A stretch of 12,558 nucleotides of DNA from Bacteroidota bacterium (GCA_003556985.1 PWPZ01000269.1:1-12558); one strand, 5' to 3'. Positions 1 through 7,569 are shown, numbered from the stretch's first letter. Numbers and translations: made by a program. The notes: generated by a model not told the origin, from the sequence alone.

Positions 1-79
1 CCCATTCCGAACAGAGTCGTTAAGCCTGCCAGCGCAGATGGTACTGGGGTAATACCCGGGAGAGTATGTCGTCGCCCGA
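1..79 (+). rRNA. rrf: 5S ribosomal RNA, 3' part (5' end outside window)
   Basis: The window opens inside a 5S rRNA at the conserved loop region CCCATTCCGAACAGAGTCGT. It continues through the GCGCAGATGGTACTGGGG and CCCGGGAGAGTATGTCGTCG segments typical of the 3' half of bacterial 5S rRNA. The closing GTCGCCCG would pair with the missing 5' strand of helix I. The exact 3' end is set by eye at about 79, just before the terminator hairpin. This is presumably the last gene of an rRNA operon lying to the left. Confidence 0.93.
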
Positions 80-86
80 TTTTATA

Positions 87-119
87 AACCCTCATCTTTT
101 AAAAGGTGGGGGTTTTTTA
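87..119 (+). terminator. Rho-independent terminator of the rRNA operon
   Basis: The arm at 87-100 (AACCCTCATCTTTT) pairs fully with 101-114 (AAAAGGTGGGGGTT), allowing G-U pairs, and a T tract follows at 113-118. The hairpin starts eight bases after the 5S 3' end, as expected for the operon terminator. The innermost TTTT/AAAA bases would open to form the loop. Confidence 0.85.
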
Positions 120-170
120 TTGGATATTATACCCGAAAAAGCCTTCCAGCAGGGCTGGTAAAATACAGTG

Positions 171-199
171 ATAATCCGCTGGGTCTGTCGCCGGATTAT
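171..199. other. Inverted repeat (possible 3' hairpin of the acyltransferase mRNA)
   Basis: ATAATCCG (171-178) and CGGATTAT (192-199) form a perfect 8-bp inverted repeat with a 13-nt loop. It lies 31 bp downstream of the minus-strand acyltransferase stop codon. A short GC stem, CCAGC/GCTGG (146-158), lies next to it. No clear T tract follows on the minus strand, so a terminator or mRNA-stabilising role is only inferred. Confidence 0.35.
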
Positions 200-229
200 A
201 TTAGTTTATATCTTAACAGGCATGTCTTT

Positions 230-1543
230 TTATGCCGAATAGAACTCTTTAATTACAAGAAAATGCTTTCTTATTTTACTAAAGTTTTTTTTAACTCTGA
301 CCCCTGTAATATAATTTAACCAAACCCTTTCCCATTTTAATTTAAACCAAAAGCTAAAGGGTAAACTTATAAGGTAAAACAGACCCCATTGCCATGAATT
401 TATTATAGCTGTTACAATTATGGCCTGAAGAAGATGAATGATAGGAATGATAAAAATGCTTCCCACAAAAAAAACAGAGCTTTTAAATTGGGGGTCTTTA
501 ATTAATTGGGTAATCCTTTTTATAAAATATAAGGGAATTATATTGTTTATCATAGAATAAGCATACAGAGGTAATGTAATTATTAAAAAAACAGATTGCA
601 CGAAAATTCTAAGAATCTTGTTTTGTACATATAGAATTTCCAGATACCCGCATTTGATTTTAAGATCTTGAATCAGTTGGTTAAATTTGTCGGTATGAAA
701 GCTTAGATTCTTGAACTCATCAGGATTCTCAATAAATAAGCCTTCAAGTTTAAAGATGGTGTCTTTTTGTTTTTGCAAAATTTCCGATGATTTCACGTTT
801 TGAACCTTTGCATCCAGTCCGTAAAGTTTAGTAACGAGATCTGCAACCGGGTATACTTCTTTATTTTCAATGTGAAGTGAATTGAACTGCAGGCTGTTTC
901 TCAAATCCTGAAGAAATGAGTTTGTGGCTTTTGCAGGGTTATCAGTATATTCATTGTCGTATACTGAAATCCGGATAGGTTCACCAAACTGAATATATAA
1001 TGAGCTTCCGGGCTCATGATAACTCTCATAATTCAATCCCACTGGTATAATCTTTAGATCATTAATTTCAGATGACTCATGCCTGTAACTGAATGCAATT
1101 CTTGAAATTCCTTTTTTAAGGCCTCGTACATTTTTTATACCTACATGATTTCCTTCCGGAAACATTGCTATGGGGGTCCCATTTTTAAGCACATTGAAAG
1201 TTTGCTGAAATACCTGCTGATTATTGGCCAGTTGGTTGTAACCATCGCGTATTCGATAAACCGGCAGAATTTTCAGGAACTGCAAAACCCTAGCAATGGT
1301 TTTATTCCTGAAAATGTCAGCTCTTGCAAGGAAAACAGGTTGCCAGGTAAAAGAGGTAAGAATTGCCAACGCATCTATCAATGCATTCTGATGGTTACAG
1401 GTAAAAATACTGCCTTCCCGGGTGTTGACTTTTTCTTTGTTGATATATCTGACTTTATAAAAAAGCCTGAAACAAAAGTCAACATACTTTTTTAGCAGGT
1501 AATATTTTAGAGAGTTTCGCTCAATGTTTTGCTTGCTTTTCAT
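230..1543 (-). CDS. PlsC/GPAT-like glycerolipid acyltransferase (LPLAT superfamily)
   Basis: This 437-residue protein probably transfers an acyl chain to glycerol-3-phosphate, lysophosphatidate or a related lysolipid at the inner membrane. The acyltransferase signature is in the N-terminal half: NHQNALID at residues 50-57 (motif I, with five residues between His51 and Asp57), an FLARADIFRN stretch near 71-80, FPEGNH at 128-133 (motif III) and IIPVGLNYE at 165-173 (motif IV). Hydrophobic segments at about 312-338, 355-382 and 384-400 suggest a C-terminal membrane anchor, which makes the protein much longer than a typical PlsC of about 250 residues. The ATG overlaps the TGA of the upstream transporter gene (ATGA, 1540-1543), so translation is probably coupled. 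The family is clear; the exact substrate and the step (sn-1 or sn-2) are not. Confidence 0.85.
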   Translation of the reverse strand: MKSKQNIERNSLKYYLLKKYVDFCFRLFYKVRYINKEKVNTREGSIFTCNHQNALIDALAILTSFTWQPVFLARADIFRNKTIARVLQFLKILPVYRIRDGYNQLANNQQVFQQTFNVLKNGTPIAMFPEGNHVGIKNVRGLKKGISRIAFSYRHESSEINDLKIIPVGLNYESYHEPGSSLYIQFGEPIRISVYDNEYTDNPAKATNSFLQDLRNSLQFNSLHIENKEVYPVADLVTKLYGLDAKVQNVKSSEILQKQKDTIFKLEGLFIENPDEFKNLSFHTDKFNQLIQDLKIKCGYLEILYVQNKILRIFVQSVFLIITLPLYAYSMINNIIPLYFIKRITQLIKDPQFKSSVFFVGSIFIIPIIHLLQAIIVTAIINSWQWGLFYLISLPFSFWFKLKWERVWLNYITGVRVKKNFSKIRKHFLVIKEFYSA

Positions 1544-2988
1544 CTTTCAGATTTCACTTCTAACGTTTCTAATTCTTCCTCAGGTAAAGGTTTTTTTGAC
1601 CAGACCCATGCCATAACCAATCCGGATATGATATGCCAGATACCCCACCATGCTGCAATAAAAGCCATCCCTCCCAATCCATCAAACAATCGTGGATTAA
1701 ATATCAACACAAGACCGAGTCCTGAATTTTGTATGCCTGTTTCAATGGTTAGGCTTCGTCTGTCTGCCCGGGGCACTCTTCCCAGGGATCCTATGGAAAA
1801 ACCTGTAAGTAAAGCAAGTCCATTGTGAGCTAAAACGATAAAAATGATAAGGTGAATGTATGATTTGAAGAATTCCCAGTTTCCCATTAGGGCCATAAAC
1901 ACAAAGATGAGAAATATAACCATGGATAGTTTTTTGACAGGTTCAATTATTCTGGCAGTAACCTTTGGGAATTTTCTGGAAAAACCTATACCCAGGACAA
2001 CCGGCAATCCAAGTAATAACATAACAGTACGAAGAATTTCAAAGAAATCGATTCGAATGGGGATTACCATATTAGATGTTTCAGAATATAATTTTCCCCA
2101 AAATGCAAAGTTTACCGGAGTCATAAAAACAGCAGCAATGGTTGCAAATGCTGTCAGACTTATTGATAAGGCCATATTTCCTTTAGCTACTGATGACATA
2201 AAGTTCGAAATATTTCCTCCGGGACATGCTGCAACGAGTATCATTCCTAATGCAACACTGGGTGTTGGTTGAATAAAATATATCAACACAAAGGTTAAAG
2301 TCGGTAGAGCAAGGAATTGACTAAAAATTCCCAAAATGAGTGATTTAGGCTCTTTAATAACCCATTTGAAACTTTCCGGTTTAATTCCTAATGCCACGCC
2401 GAACATAATGAAGGCAATAGTAATATTCATAATCAGCAAAGCTCCGGGGCTGAAATTTAATTTTACCCAGTCGAGTCTGCCCAGTCCTGTTTCTTTTCGC
2501 TGAAATGAGCCTGACACTGCATTATTTTCAGTTTCAATAATATATCGGCCTTTTTCGTAAACATAATCTTCACCGACTATAATTCTATCGGGTTCTCCTG
2601 CAATGGTTTGAATATCATCCTTCGAATTGCCAATTCTTAAATAACGTAATCTGTTTTCATTTCCGGTTATGTCATTCTGGCCTCGCGCCAAAGGGCTATT
2701 GTCGGAGAATTTTCCTTCGATTCTGATATCATGTATCTTCTGATCTTTCACGATTATCTTTCCGAATTTCGGAAAAACATGCCGCTCAACCTTTTCAATT
2801 TTTACTGGTTCTCCCATTATCTCAGTAACTTCATGAGTTAGCATGCCATTTTTTATCTGTGCAAATGCATCGGAATGTTTCTTGGCATAACCTGTTCCTG
2901 CAAAAACATTAATTAAAAATATCAGGATAGTGAATCTCAGAGATAGAAAAAAAGGCAAACGGTTTACAGACAGCTTTTTCATGACCAT
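1540..2988 (-). CDS. BASS-family (bile acid:sodium symporter-like) transporter with N-terminal tandem BamE-like domain
   Basis: This is an inner-membrane, probably Na+-coupled, transporter of an organic anion; the substrate is unknown. Residue numbers count from a GTG at 3009. I prefer the ATG codons at 2988 or 2982, because they place a signal-peptide-like start (MKKLSVNRLP, then a hydrophobic run ending near GYA) at the N-terminus. After it come two related units: about 48-97 (IKNGM, MGEP) and 120-165 (LRIGNSKDD, AGEPDRI), resembling SmpA/OmlA/BamE repeats. About nine membrane segments follow from residue 189. The BASS motifs ACPGGNISNF (261-270) and ETGIQNSGL (423-431, sodium-site region) are present. 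The loop after the first BASS segment is Lys-rich, which fits a periplasmic N-terminal domain. The gene is first in a two-gene unit with the acyltransferase. Confidence 0.85.
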   Translation of the reverse strand: MVMKKLSVNRLPFFLSLRFTILIFLINVFAGTGYAKKHSDAFAQIKNGMLTHEVTEIMGEPVKIEKVERHVFPKFGKIIVKDQKIHDIRIEGKFSDNSPLARGQNDITGNENRLRYLRIGNSKDDIQTIAGEPDRIIVGEDYVYEKGRYIIETENNAVSGSFQRKETGLGRLDWVKLNFSPGALLIMNITIAFIMFGVALGIKPESFKWVIKEPKSLILGIFSQFLALPTLTFVLIYFIQPTPSVALGMILVAACPGGNISNFMSSVAKGNMALSISLTAFATIAAVFMTPVNFAFWGKLYSETSNMVIPIRIDFFEILRTVMLLLGLPVVLGIGFSRKFPKVTARIIEPVKKLSMVIFLIFVFMALMGNWEFFKSYIHLIIFIVLAHNGLALLTGFSIGSLGRVPRADRRSLTIETGIQNSGLGLVLIFNPRLFDGLGGMAFIAAWWGIWHIISGLVMAWVWSKKPLPEEELETLEVKSER

Positions 2989-3009
2989 AGACTTAATTAA
3001 ACACAGCAC

Positions 3010-3316
3010 TAATTTACGAAAGAAATTCTTACAGAATCTTTTTATAAAATAATTGTAGCCTTATAATCTGATAAAACATAAAAATCGGGAATTAAATTTG
3101 ATCCCTGATTTTTGATTACATAGATTGTTTTTCTCTGTTATTGATTTTAAGTCAATACATTAAATTTTTTTACTAAAATTTTCGGTACCACTTATGGTTA
3201 CCCAATAGATACTGTTGTGATAGGCTTGAATGTTGTATTTTATCAAATGCTATTGCGTAATCATCAACTTAGAAAAGGGTAAATTCAGATTCTTCCGGAT
3301 AATTAAAAAACATATC
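3010..3316. other. Non-coding left part of the divergent transporter/lysS intergenic region
   Basis: This AT-rich stretch separates the minus-strand transporter from plus-strand lysS. I see no convincing gene in it. It contains the hairpin at 3080-3113, described separately. The transporter promoter should lie here on the minus strand, but I found no clean TAnnTTTG element for it. Confidence 0.5.
3080..3113. other. A-stem-T hairpin, bidirectional terminator-like
   Basis: AAAAATCGGGA (3080-3090) pairs with TCCCTGATTTTT (3102-3113) with a single bulged T, giving about eleven base pairs and an 11-nt AT-rich loop. The poly-A/poly-T flanks give it the look of a bidirectional terminator. It sits between two divergent genes, where no transcript is expected to end. 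It could be a leader structure or a remnant of a lost gene. Confidence 0.4.
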
Positions 3317-3346
3317 TTTTTACTAGCTCAGGAATCCTTATCTTTG
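3317..3346 (+). promoter_or_regulatory. Putative lysS promoter (Bacteroidota type)
   Basis: TATCTTTG at 3339-3346 matches the Bacteroidota -7 consensus TAnnTTTG exactly. A T-rich run at 3317-3321 stands at the distance expected for the weak -33 element. Transcription would start near 3350, giving a leader of about 95 nt before the ATG at 3448. Confidence 0.6.
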
Positions 3347-3447
3347 CAAATTATTTCAGAGAACCAATCAACTCTGCTGATGATCTGCCAAGGCAAGCAA
3401 AGGGTTGGAGATGTTATTGAAAGTATTAATACAATGTGAAATCAGAT

Positions 3448-5178
3448 ATGCCATTAAAATTAAGCGAGCAGGAACATTTCAGGCGGGAAGCCTTAAAAGA
3501 GTTGCTGGATTTAGGTATAGATCCTTATCCGGCTGAAAAATTTGATGTTAATGTAACAGCAAAGGAAATTTTGAAACGTTTTCCCGATGATAATTCCTTA
3601 TTTAAGGATGTAAGTATCGCCGGCAGGATTATGGGTCGCAGGATCATGGGAATTGCATCTTTTGCCGAGCTTCAGGATTCAACCGACCGGATACAGCTGT
3701 ATTTCAATCGCGATGAGATTTGTCCCGGAGAAGATAAAACCTTTTATAATATTGTTTTCAAAAAACTGCTTGACATAGGCGATATTATAGGAGTTAAAGG
3801 ACATGTTTTTATTACGAAAATGGGTGAAATAACTATTCATGTGAAGGAATACAAGATCCTGTGCAAGTCATTACGCCCGCTTCCGGTAGTGAAGGAGAAG
3901 GATGGTCAGGTATATGATGCCTTTAAAGATGCGGAACAAAGATACCGCCAGCGTTACCTCGATCTTATTGTAAATCCCGAAATTCGTGATACTTTCAGGC
4001 AAAGGGCCCGCATGATTCAATCCATGCGTGATTTCCTTCTGTCCAAAGACTATCTTGAAGTGGAAACACCTGTATTACAGCCCATTTATGGTGGTGCTGC
4101 TGCCCGTCCTTTCAAAACCTATCATAACACACTTGATACTACCTTATACCTTCGTATAGCCAACGAATTATATTTAAAGAGGCTTATTGTGGGAGGTTAT
4201 GACGGTGTATTTGAATTTGCCAAAGATTTTCGAAATGAGGGTATGAGTCGTTTTCACAATCCGGAATTTACCCAAATGGAACTTTATGTTGCCTATAAGG
4301 ATTATGAATGGATGATGCAACTGGTGGAGGAAATTGTGGAAAAGATAACCCTTGACCTTCATGGAACCACCGAAGTAAAAGTAGGTGATAAAATCATCAA
4401 CTTCAAGCGACCCTGGAAACGATTCACCATGTATGAAGCCATTCAGCATTTTACGGATGTTGATATTTCAGAAATGGATGAGAATCAAATGCGTAGGGCT
4501 GCTAAGGAGCTTGGCGTTGAAACTGATTTAACTATGGGTCGGGGAAAGATCATTGATGAGATTTTTGGCGAAAAATGTGAGGCACAACTTATTCAACCCA
4601 CATTCATTACTGATTATCCCATTGAGATGTCGCCACTGGCCAAAAAACACCGCAGCCAGCCGGGATTGGTAGAACGTTTTGAAGCTATTTGCAACGGTAA
4701 GGAAATATGCAATTCTTTCAGTGAACTCAATGATCCTTTAGATCAGCGGGCCCGGTTCGAAGAGCAGCTTGAACTCGGTCACCGTGGTGACCCTGAAGCT
4801 ATGCTCCTTGATGAAGATTTTTTACGCTCCATCGAGCATGGAATGCCACCTACAGCAGGCCTCGGAATCGGAATTGATCGTCTTGCCATGATTATGACCA
4901 ACAGCAATTCCATTCAGGATGTTTTATTTTTCCCGCAGATGCGTCCCGAAAAATCATCTTCAGTTGAAGGCCAGGATAAAAAAGAGTTTGCCGATGCAGG
5001 AATTCCTGAAGAGTGGTTAGCTATTCTGCAACAGGCAGGGTATACCACTCCGGCATCGCTAAAAGAAGCAAACCCCAACAAGGTTTTTAATCAGCTTTGC
5101 GGATTGAGGAAAAAACAAAAACTTAATATTCCGGCACCTAAACCAGAAGAATTAAAAACCTGGATAGAGAATATTTGA
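3448..5178 (+). CDS. lysS: Lysyl-tRNA synthetase, class II
   Basis: The enzyme activates lysine with ATP and charges tRNA-Lys in the cytoplasm. Counting from the chosen ATG, the protein has 576 residues. An N-terminal OB-fold anticodon-binding domain (about 55-140) is followed by the class II core: GGAAARPF near 215-222, motif 2 FRNEGMSRFHNPEFTQMELY at about 261-280, and motif 3 GLGIGIDRLAMIMT near 471-484. The usual end, after FFPQMRPE, is followed by about 75 extra residues that look like a small helical (helix-hairpin-helix-like) domain; such extensions are, as I recall, common in Bacteroidota LysRS. A GTG at 3436 in the same frame would add four residues. I chose ATG 3448 because the family normally begins with a short stretch before LSEQE. 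The gene has its own promoter and terminator. Confidence 0.97.
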   Translation: MPLKLSEQEHFRREALKELLDLGIDPYPAEKFDVNVTAKEILKRFPDDNSLFKDVSIAGRIMGRRIMGIASFAELQDSTDRIQLYFNRDEICPGEDKTFYNIVFKKLLDIGDIIGVKGHVFITKMGEITIHVKEYKILCKSLRPLPVVKEKDGQVYDAFKDAEQRYRQRYLDLIVNPEIRDTFRQRARMIQSMRDFLLSKDYLEVETPVLQPIYGGAAARPFKTYHNTLDTTLYLRIANELYLKRLIVGGYDGVFEFAKDFRNEGMSRFHNPEFTQMELYVAYKDYEWMMQLVEEIVEKITLDLHGTTEVKVGDKIINFKRPWKRFTMYEAIQHFTDVDISEMDENQMRRAAKELGVETDLTMGRGKIIDEIFGEKCEAQLIQPTFITDYPIEMSPLAKKHRSQPGLVERFEAICNGKEICNSFSELNDPLDQRARFEEQLELGHRGDPEAMLLDEDFLRSIEHGMPPTAGLGIGIDRLAMIMTNSNSIQDVLFFPQMRPEKSSSVEGQDKKEFADAGIPEEWLAILQQAGYTTPASLKEANPNKVFNQLCGLRKKQKLNIPAPKPEELKTWIENI

Positions 5179-5199
5179 ATTTCAAAAAACTACTGTAAT

Positions 5200-5238
5200 T
5201 CCCGTCATTGAAATCTTTTCAATGACGGGATTTTTTTT
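5200..5238 (+). terminator. Rho-independent terminator of lysS
   Basis: TCCCGTCATTGAAA (5200-5213) pairs perfectly with TTTCAATGACGGGA (5217-5230) around a 3-nt loop, making a 14-bp stem. Eight T residues (5231-5238) follow. It lies 21 bp after the lysS stop codon and is one of the strongest terminators in the window. Confidence 0.95.
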
Positions 5239-5270
5239 CTTACGATTAATATCAATAAAGCCTGGTGTTT

Positions 5271-5304
5271 TTTTAAAATCAATTCAAATCAATGATTAAT
5301 TTTG
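5271..5304 (+). promoter_or_regulatory. Putative promoter of the GH3-like/LysE-type operon
   Basis: TAATTTTG at 5297-5304 is an exact TAnnTTTG -7 element. A T run ending at 5274 is the nearest candidate for a -33 element, although the spacing is a little long. The predicted start near 5308 leaves a leader of about 60 nt before the ATG at 5371. Confidence 0.5.
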
Positions 5305-5333
5305 CCTTGAAAAAACAATCTTGAAGCTAATAA

Positions 5334-5349
5334 TTCAAATTCATTTGAA
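5334..5349. promoter_or_regulatory. Palindrome in the GH3-like gene leader (possible operator)
   Basis: TTCAAAT and ATTTGAA form a perfect 7-bp inverted repeat with a 2-bp centre, just downstream of the predicted start site. The half-site AATTCAAAT also occurs at 5281-5289, upstream of the -7 element. The arrangement resembles a pair of repressor sites flanking a promoter, but in AT-rich DNA it could be chance. Confidence 0.3.
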
Positions 5350-5370
5350 CTCACTGAAAAATTTAATTTT

Positions 5371-6912
5371 ATGCCACTATTAGGTTCTGTAATCAAAAAT
5401 GCCATATCACTCAGGAATCGCCTGCCGGCTTTTTTTAAGGTGAATGATCCTGGCATTGTTCAGGAACGGGAACTCAGAAAGCTTTTAAGAAAAGCATCCC
5501 GTACATCTTTTGGTGAGCATTACGAATTTGAGAAAATTCTAAGGAGTAGGAAAAGTTTTGTTCAGGAATATCAGAAAACGGTTCCGGCTGCTGATTATAG
5601 TTTGATATTTAAAGATTGGTGGTATCGGTCATTACAAGGTGAACCATATGTTGCATGGCCGGGCAGGCTTAAGTATTTTGCTTTGAGTTCAGGAACATCT
5701 GAAGCATCGAGCAAACATATTCCGGTAACCAATGATATGCTCAGAGCCATTAAAAAGACAAGTATTAAACAGATATTCTCTCTTGCAAGGTTTGATTTTC
5801 CAAATGAATTTTTTGAGAAGGGAATATTGATGCTCGGTGGTAGCACTCATCTTAACTATAACGGTACCTATTATGAAGGAGATTTATCCGGTATAACCGC
5901 GAAAAATATTCCATTCTGGTTTCAGCATTTCTATAAGCCTGGCAAAAGGATCTCCAAGGAACGAGACTGGCCTACCAAACTGAATGAAATTGTTAAGAAG
6001 GCGAGAAGCTGGGATATTGGAGTAATTGTTGGAGTTCCTGCCTGGTGGCAGATTTTGATTGAAAAAATCATTGATCAGTACCAGGTAAAAAATATTCATG
6101 AAATCTGGCCCAACCTTTCCATATTTGTGCATGGAGGTGTTTCATTTACTCCTTATGCCAAAGGATTTGAAAAACTTTTGGGCAAGCCTCTTACCTATAT
6201 TGAGACTTACCTGGCATCGGAAGGTTTTATAGCTTTCCAGAGCAGACCCAATACCAACAGCATGCAACTAGTGCTGGATAATGGTTTATTTTATGAGTTT
6301 GTGCCCTTTAATTCTGAAAATTTTGATCTAGAGGGTAATTTGAATCAGGATGTAAATTCTCTTACCATTTCTGAAGTTGAAGAGGGCGAAGAGTATGCAC
6401 TGCTTATAAGTACCTGTGCAGGTGCATGGCGCTATCTAATTGGTGATACAATTAAATTTACCTCAAAAGAACTCAATGAAATAGTAATTACCGGTCGCAC
6501 TAAGCATTTTCTTAACCTTTGCGGTGAGCACATGTCGCAGGAAAATATGAATATGGCTGTTAAAATGGCTGAAGATCAGCTAAATATAGAAGTGCGTGAG
6601 TTTACAGTTACCGGAATTAAGCATGTAACCATGTTTGCCCATAAATGGTATATAGGTACAGACAGCTGTGTTGATCCATCAGATCTGGCTAATTCCATAG
6701 ATGAAAATCTCAAAGTGCTGAATGACGACTACAGAGTTGAGCGGATTGCTGCAATAAAGGATGTTATCGTTGAAGTACTCCCTTCCGATGTTTTTTATAG
6801 CTGGATGAGAATGAAGGGCAAAGAAGGTGCGCAGAATAAATTCCCCAGGGTACTTAAAAGTGCTCAGCTGCAGGAATGGGATCACTATATAAAAAATTAC
6901 AAAAGTAAATAA
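5371..6912 (+). CDS. GH3-family acyl-adenylating enzyme (acyl-acid amidosynthetase-like)
   Basis: This 513-residue cytoplasmic protein of the GH3 family belongs to the ANL superfamily. Characterised plant GH3 enzymes adenylate a carboxylic acid and transfer the acyl group to an amino acid; the bacterial substrates are unknown. The visible motifs are the nucleotide-binding loop SSGTSEASSKHIP (106-118), TYLASEGF (279-286, the YxASEG adenylate motif), WRYLIGDT (353-360), and the hinge and C-terminal lid region GRTKHFLNLCGEHMS (375-389). KFPRVL at 490-495 corresponds to the conserved lysine region near the C-terminus of the family. Length is close to that of plant members (about 570-610), slightly shorter. 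It is the first gene of a two-gene operon with a LysE-type exporter 18 bp downstream. The family is very likely; the substrate is open. Confidence 0.88.
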   Translation: MPLLGSVIKNAISLRNRLPAFFKVNDPGIVQERELRKLLRKASRTSFGEHYEFEKILRSRKSFVQEYQKTVPAADYSLIFKDWWYRSLQGEPYVAWPGRLKYFALSSGTSEASSKHIPVTNDMLRAIKKTSIKQIFSLARFDFPNEFFEKGILMLGGSTHLNYNGTYYEGDLSGITAKNIPFWFQHFYKPGKRISKERDWPTKLNEIVKKARSWDIGVIVGVPAWWQILIEKIIDQYQVKNIHEIWPNLSIFVHGGVSFTPYAKGFEKLLGKPLTYIETYLASEGFIAFQSRPNTNSMQLVLDNGLFYEFVPFNSENFDLEGNLNQDVNSLTISEVEEGEEYALLISTCAGAWRYLIGDTIKFTSKELNEIVITGRTKHFLNLCGEHMSQENMNMAVKMAEDQLNIEVREFTVTGIKHVTMFAHKWYIGTDSCVDPSDLANSIDENLKVLNDDYRVERIAAIKDVIVEVLPSDVFYSWMRMKGKEGAQNKFPRVLKSAQLQEWDHYIKNYKSK

Positions 6913-6930
6913 TTATAATTTACCTGCTTT

Positions 6931-7569
6931 ATGACATCGGCCATATTGGAGGGAGCTATTCTTGGTCTGACACTTGCCTTTCTTATAGGACCGGCTTTTA
7001 TTACACTTGTGCAAACCAGCATCCACCAGGGATTAAAATCAGGTTTGTTGTTTGCTGCCGGAATATCTCTCAGCGATATTACTCTTATCTTTCTGAGTTA
7101 TCTTGGTGCTATTCAAATACTTACTGATGAAAGCAATCAGTTTATTGTTGGTATTATTGGTGGAATAATACTGATTGTATTCGGATTGATAACCTTTTTT
7201 AAAAAATACAAAGTTAAAACACATAGAGGGATTGAGGTAAAGCTTACTGTAACCGGTGGAGGTCGAATTCGTTATATGCTAAAGGGTTTTTTTATGAATA
7301 TATTGAATCCCTTTCTGCTTATTTTCTGGCTGGGTGTAATGAGTTTTGTAAGCGCACGCTTTGGTGTAGGAACCAAAGAAGTAGTGGTATTTTTTACAGC
7401 AGCAATAACAATGGTTTTTTTAACAGATACGGTGAAATGCCTTATTGCCAGTCATATCGGTCGATATCTTAATATTTCAGTTCTTATTTGGGTAAACCGT
7501 ATTGTCGGTTTTTCGCTGATGGCGTTCGGAGTGATTATGTTCTTCAGGGCATTTCTGTATTTTACATAA
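6931..7569 (+). CDS. LysE/RhtB-family amino-acid exporter
   Basis: This 212-residue integral membrane protein matches the LysE/RhtB translocator family in length and pattern. About six hydrophobic segments lie near residues 5-27, 36-60, 70-91, 117-138, 147-167 and 184-209. The characteristic early LIGPAFITLVQTSIHQGLKS stretch (18-37) and the later ILNP (124-127) are present. Family members export amino acids or related small molecules by proton motive force. The gene begins 18 bp after the GH3-like gene with no promoter or terminator between, so the two are almost certainly cotranscribed. The exported molecule may therefore be connected with the GH3 reaction, but this is inferred from position only. 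There is no clear Shine-Dalgarno, as is usual in this phylum. Confidence 0.88.
   Translation: MTSAILEGAILGLTLAFLIGPAFITLVQTSIHQGLKSGLLFAAGISLSDITLIFLSYLGAIQILTDESNQFIVGIIGGIILIVFGLITFFKKYKVKTHRGIEVKLTVTGGGRIRYMLKGFFMNILNPFLLIFWLGVMSFVSARFGVGTKEVVVFFTAAITMVFLTDTVKCLIASHIGRYLNISVLIWVNRIVGFSLMAFGVIMFFRAFLYFT

Noticed and set aside
1856..2272. 138-codon plus-strand ORF, with others at 1145-1495 and 1529-1828
   Set aside because: All lie antisense to the transporter or acyltransferase, whose motifs are unambiguous.
3230..3439. 69-codon plus-strand ORF before lysS
   Set aside because: It contains the predicted lysS promoter, has no recognisable family, and reads like translated AT-rich intergenic DNA. 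Only its last 19 codons are kept, as a possible leader ORF.
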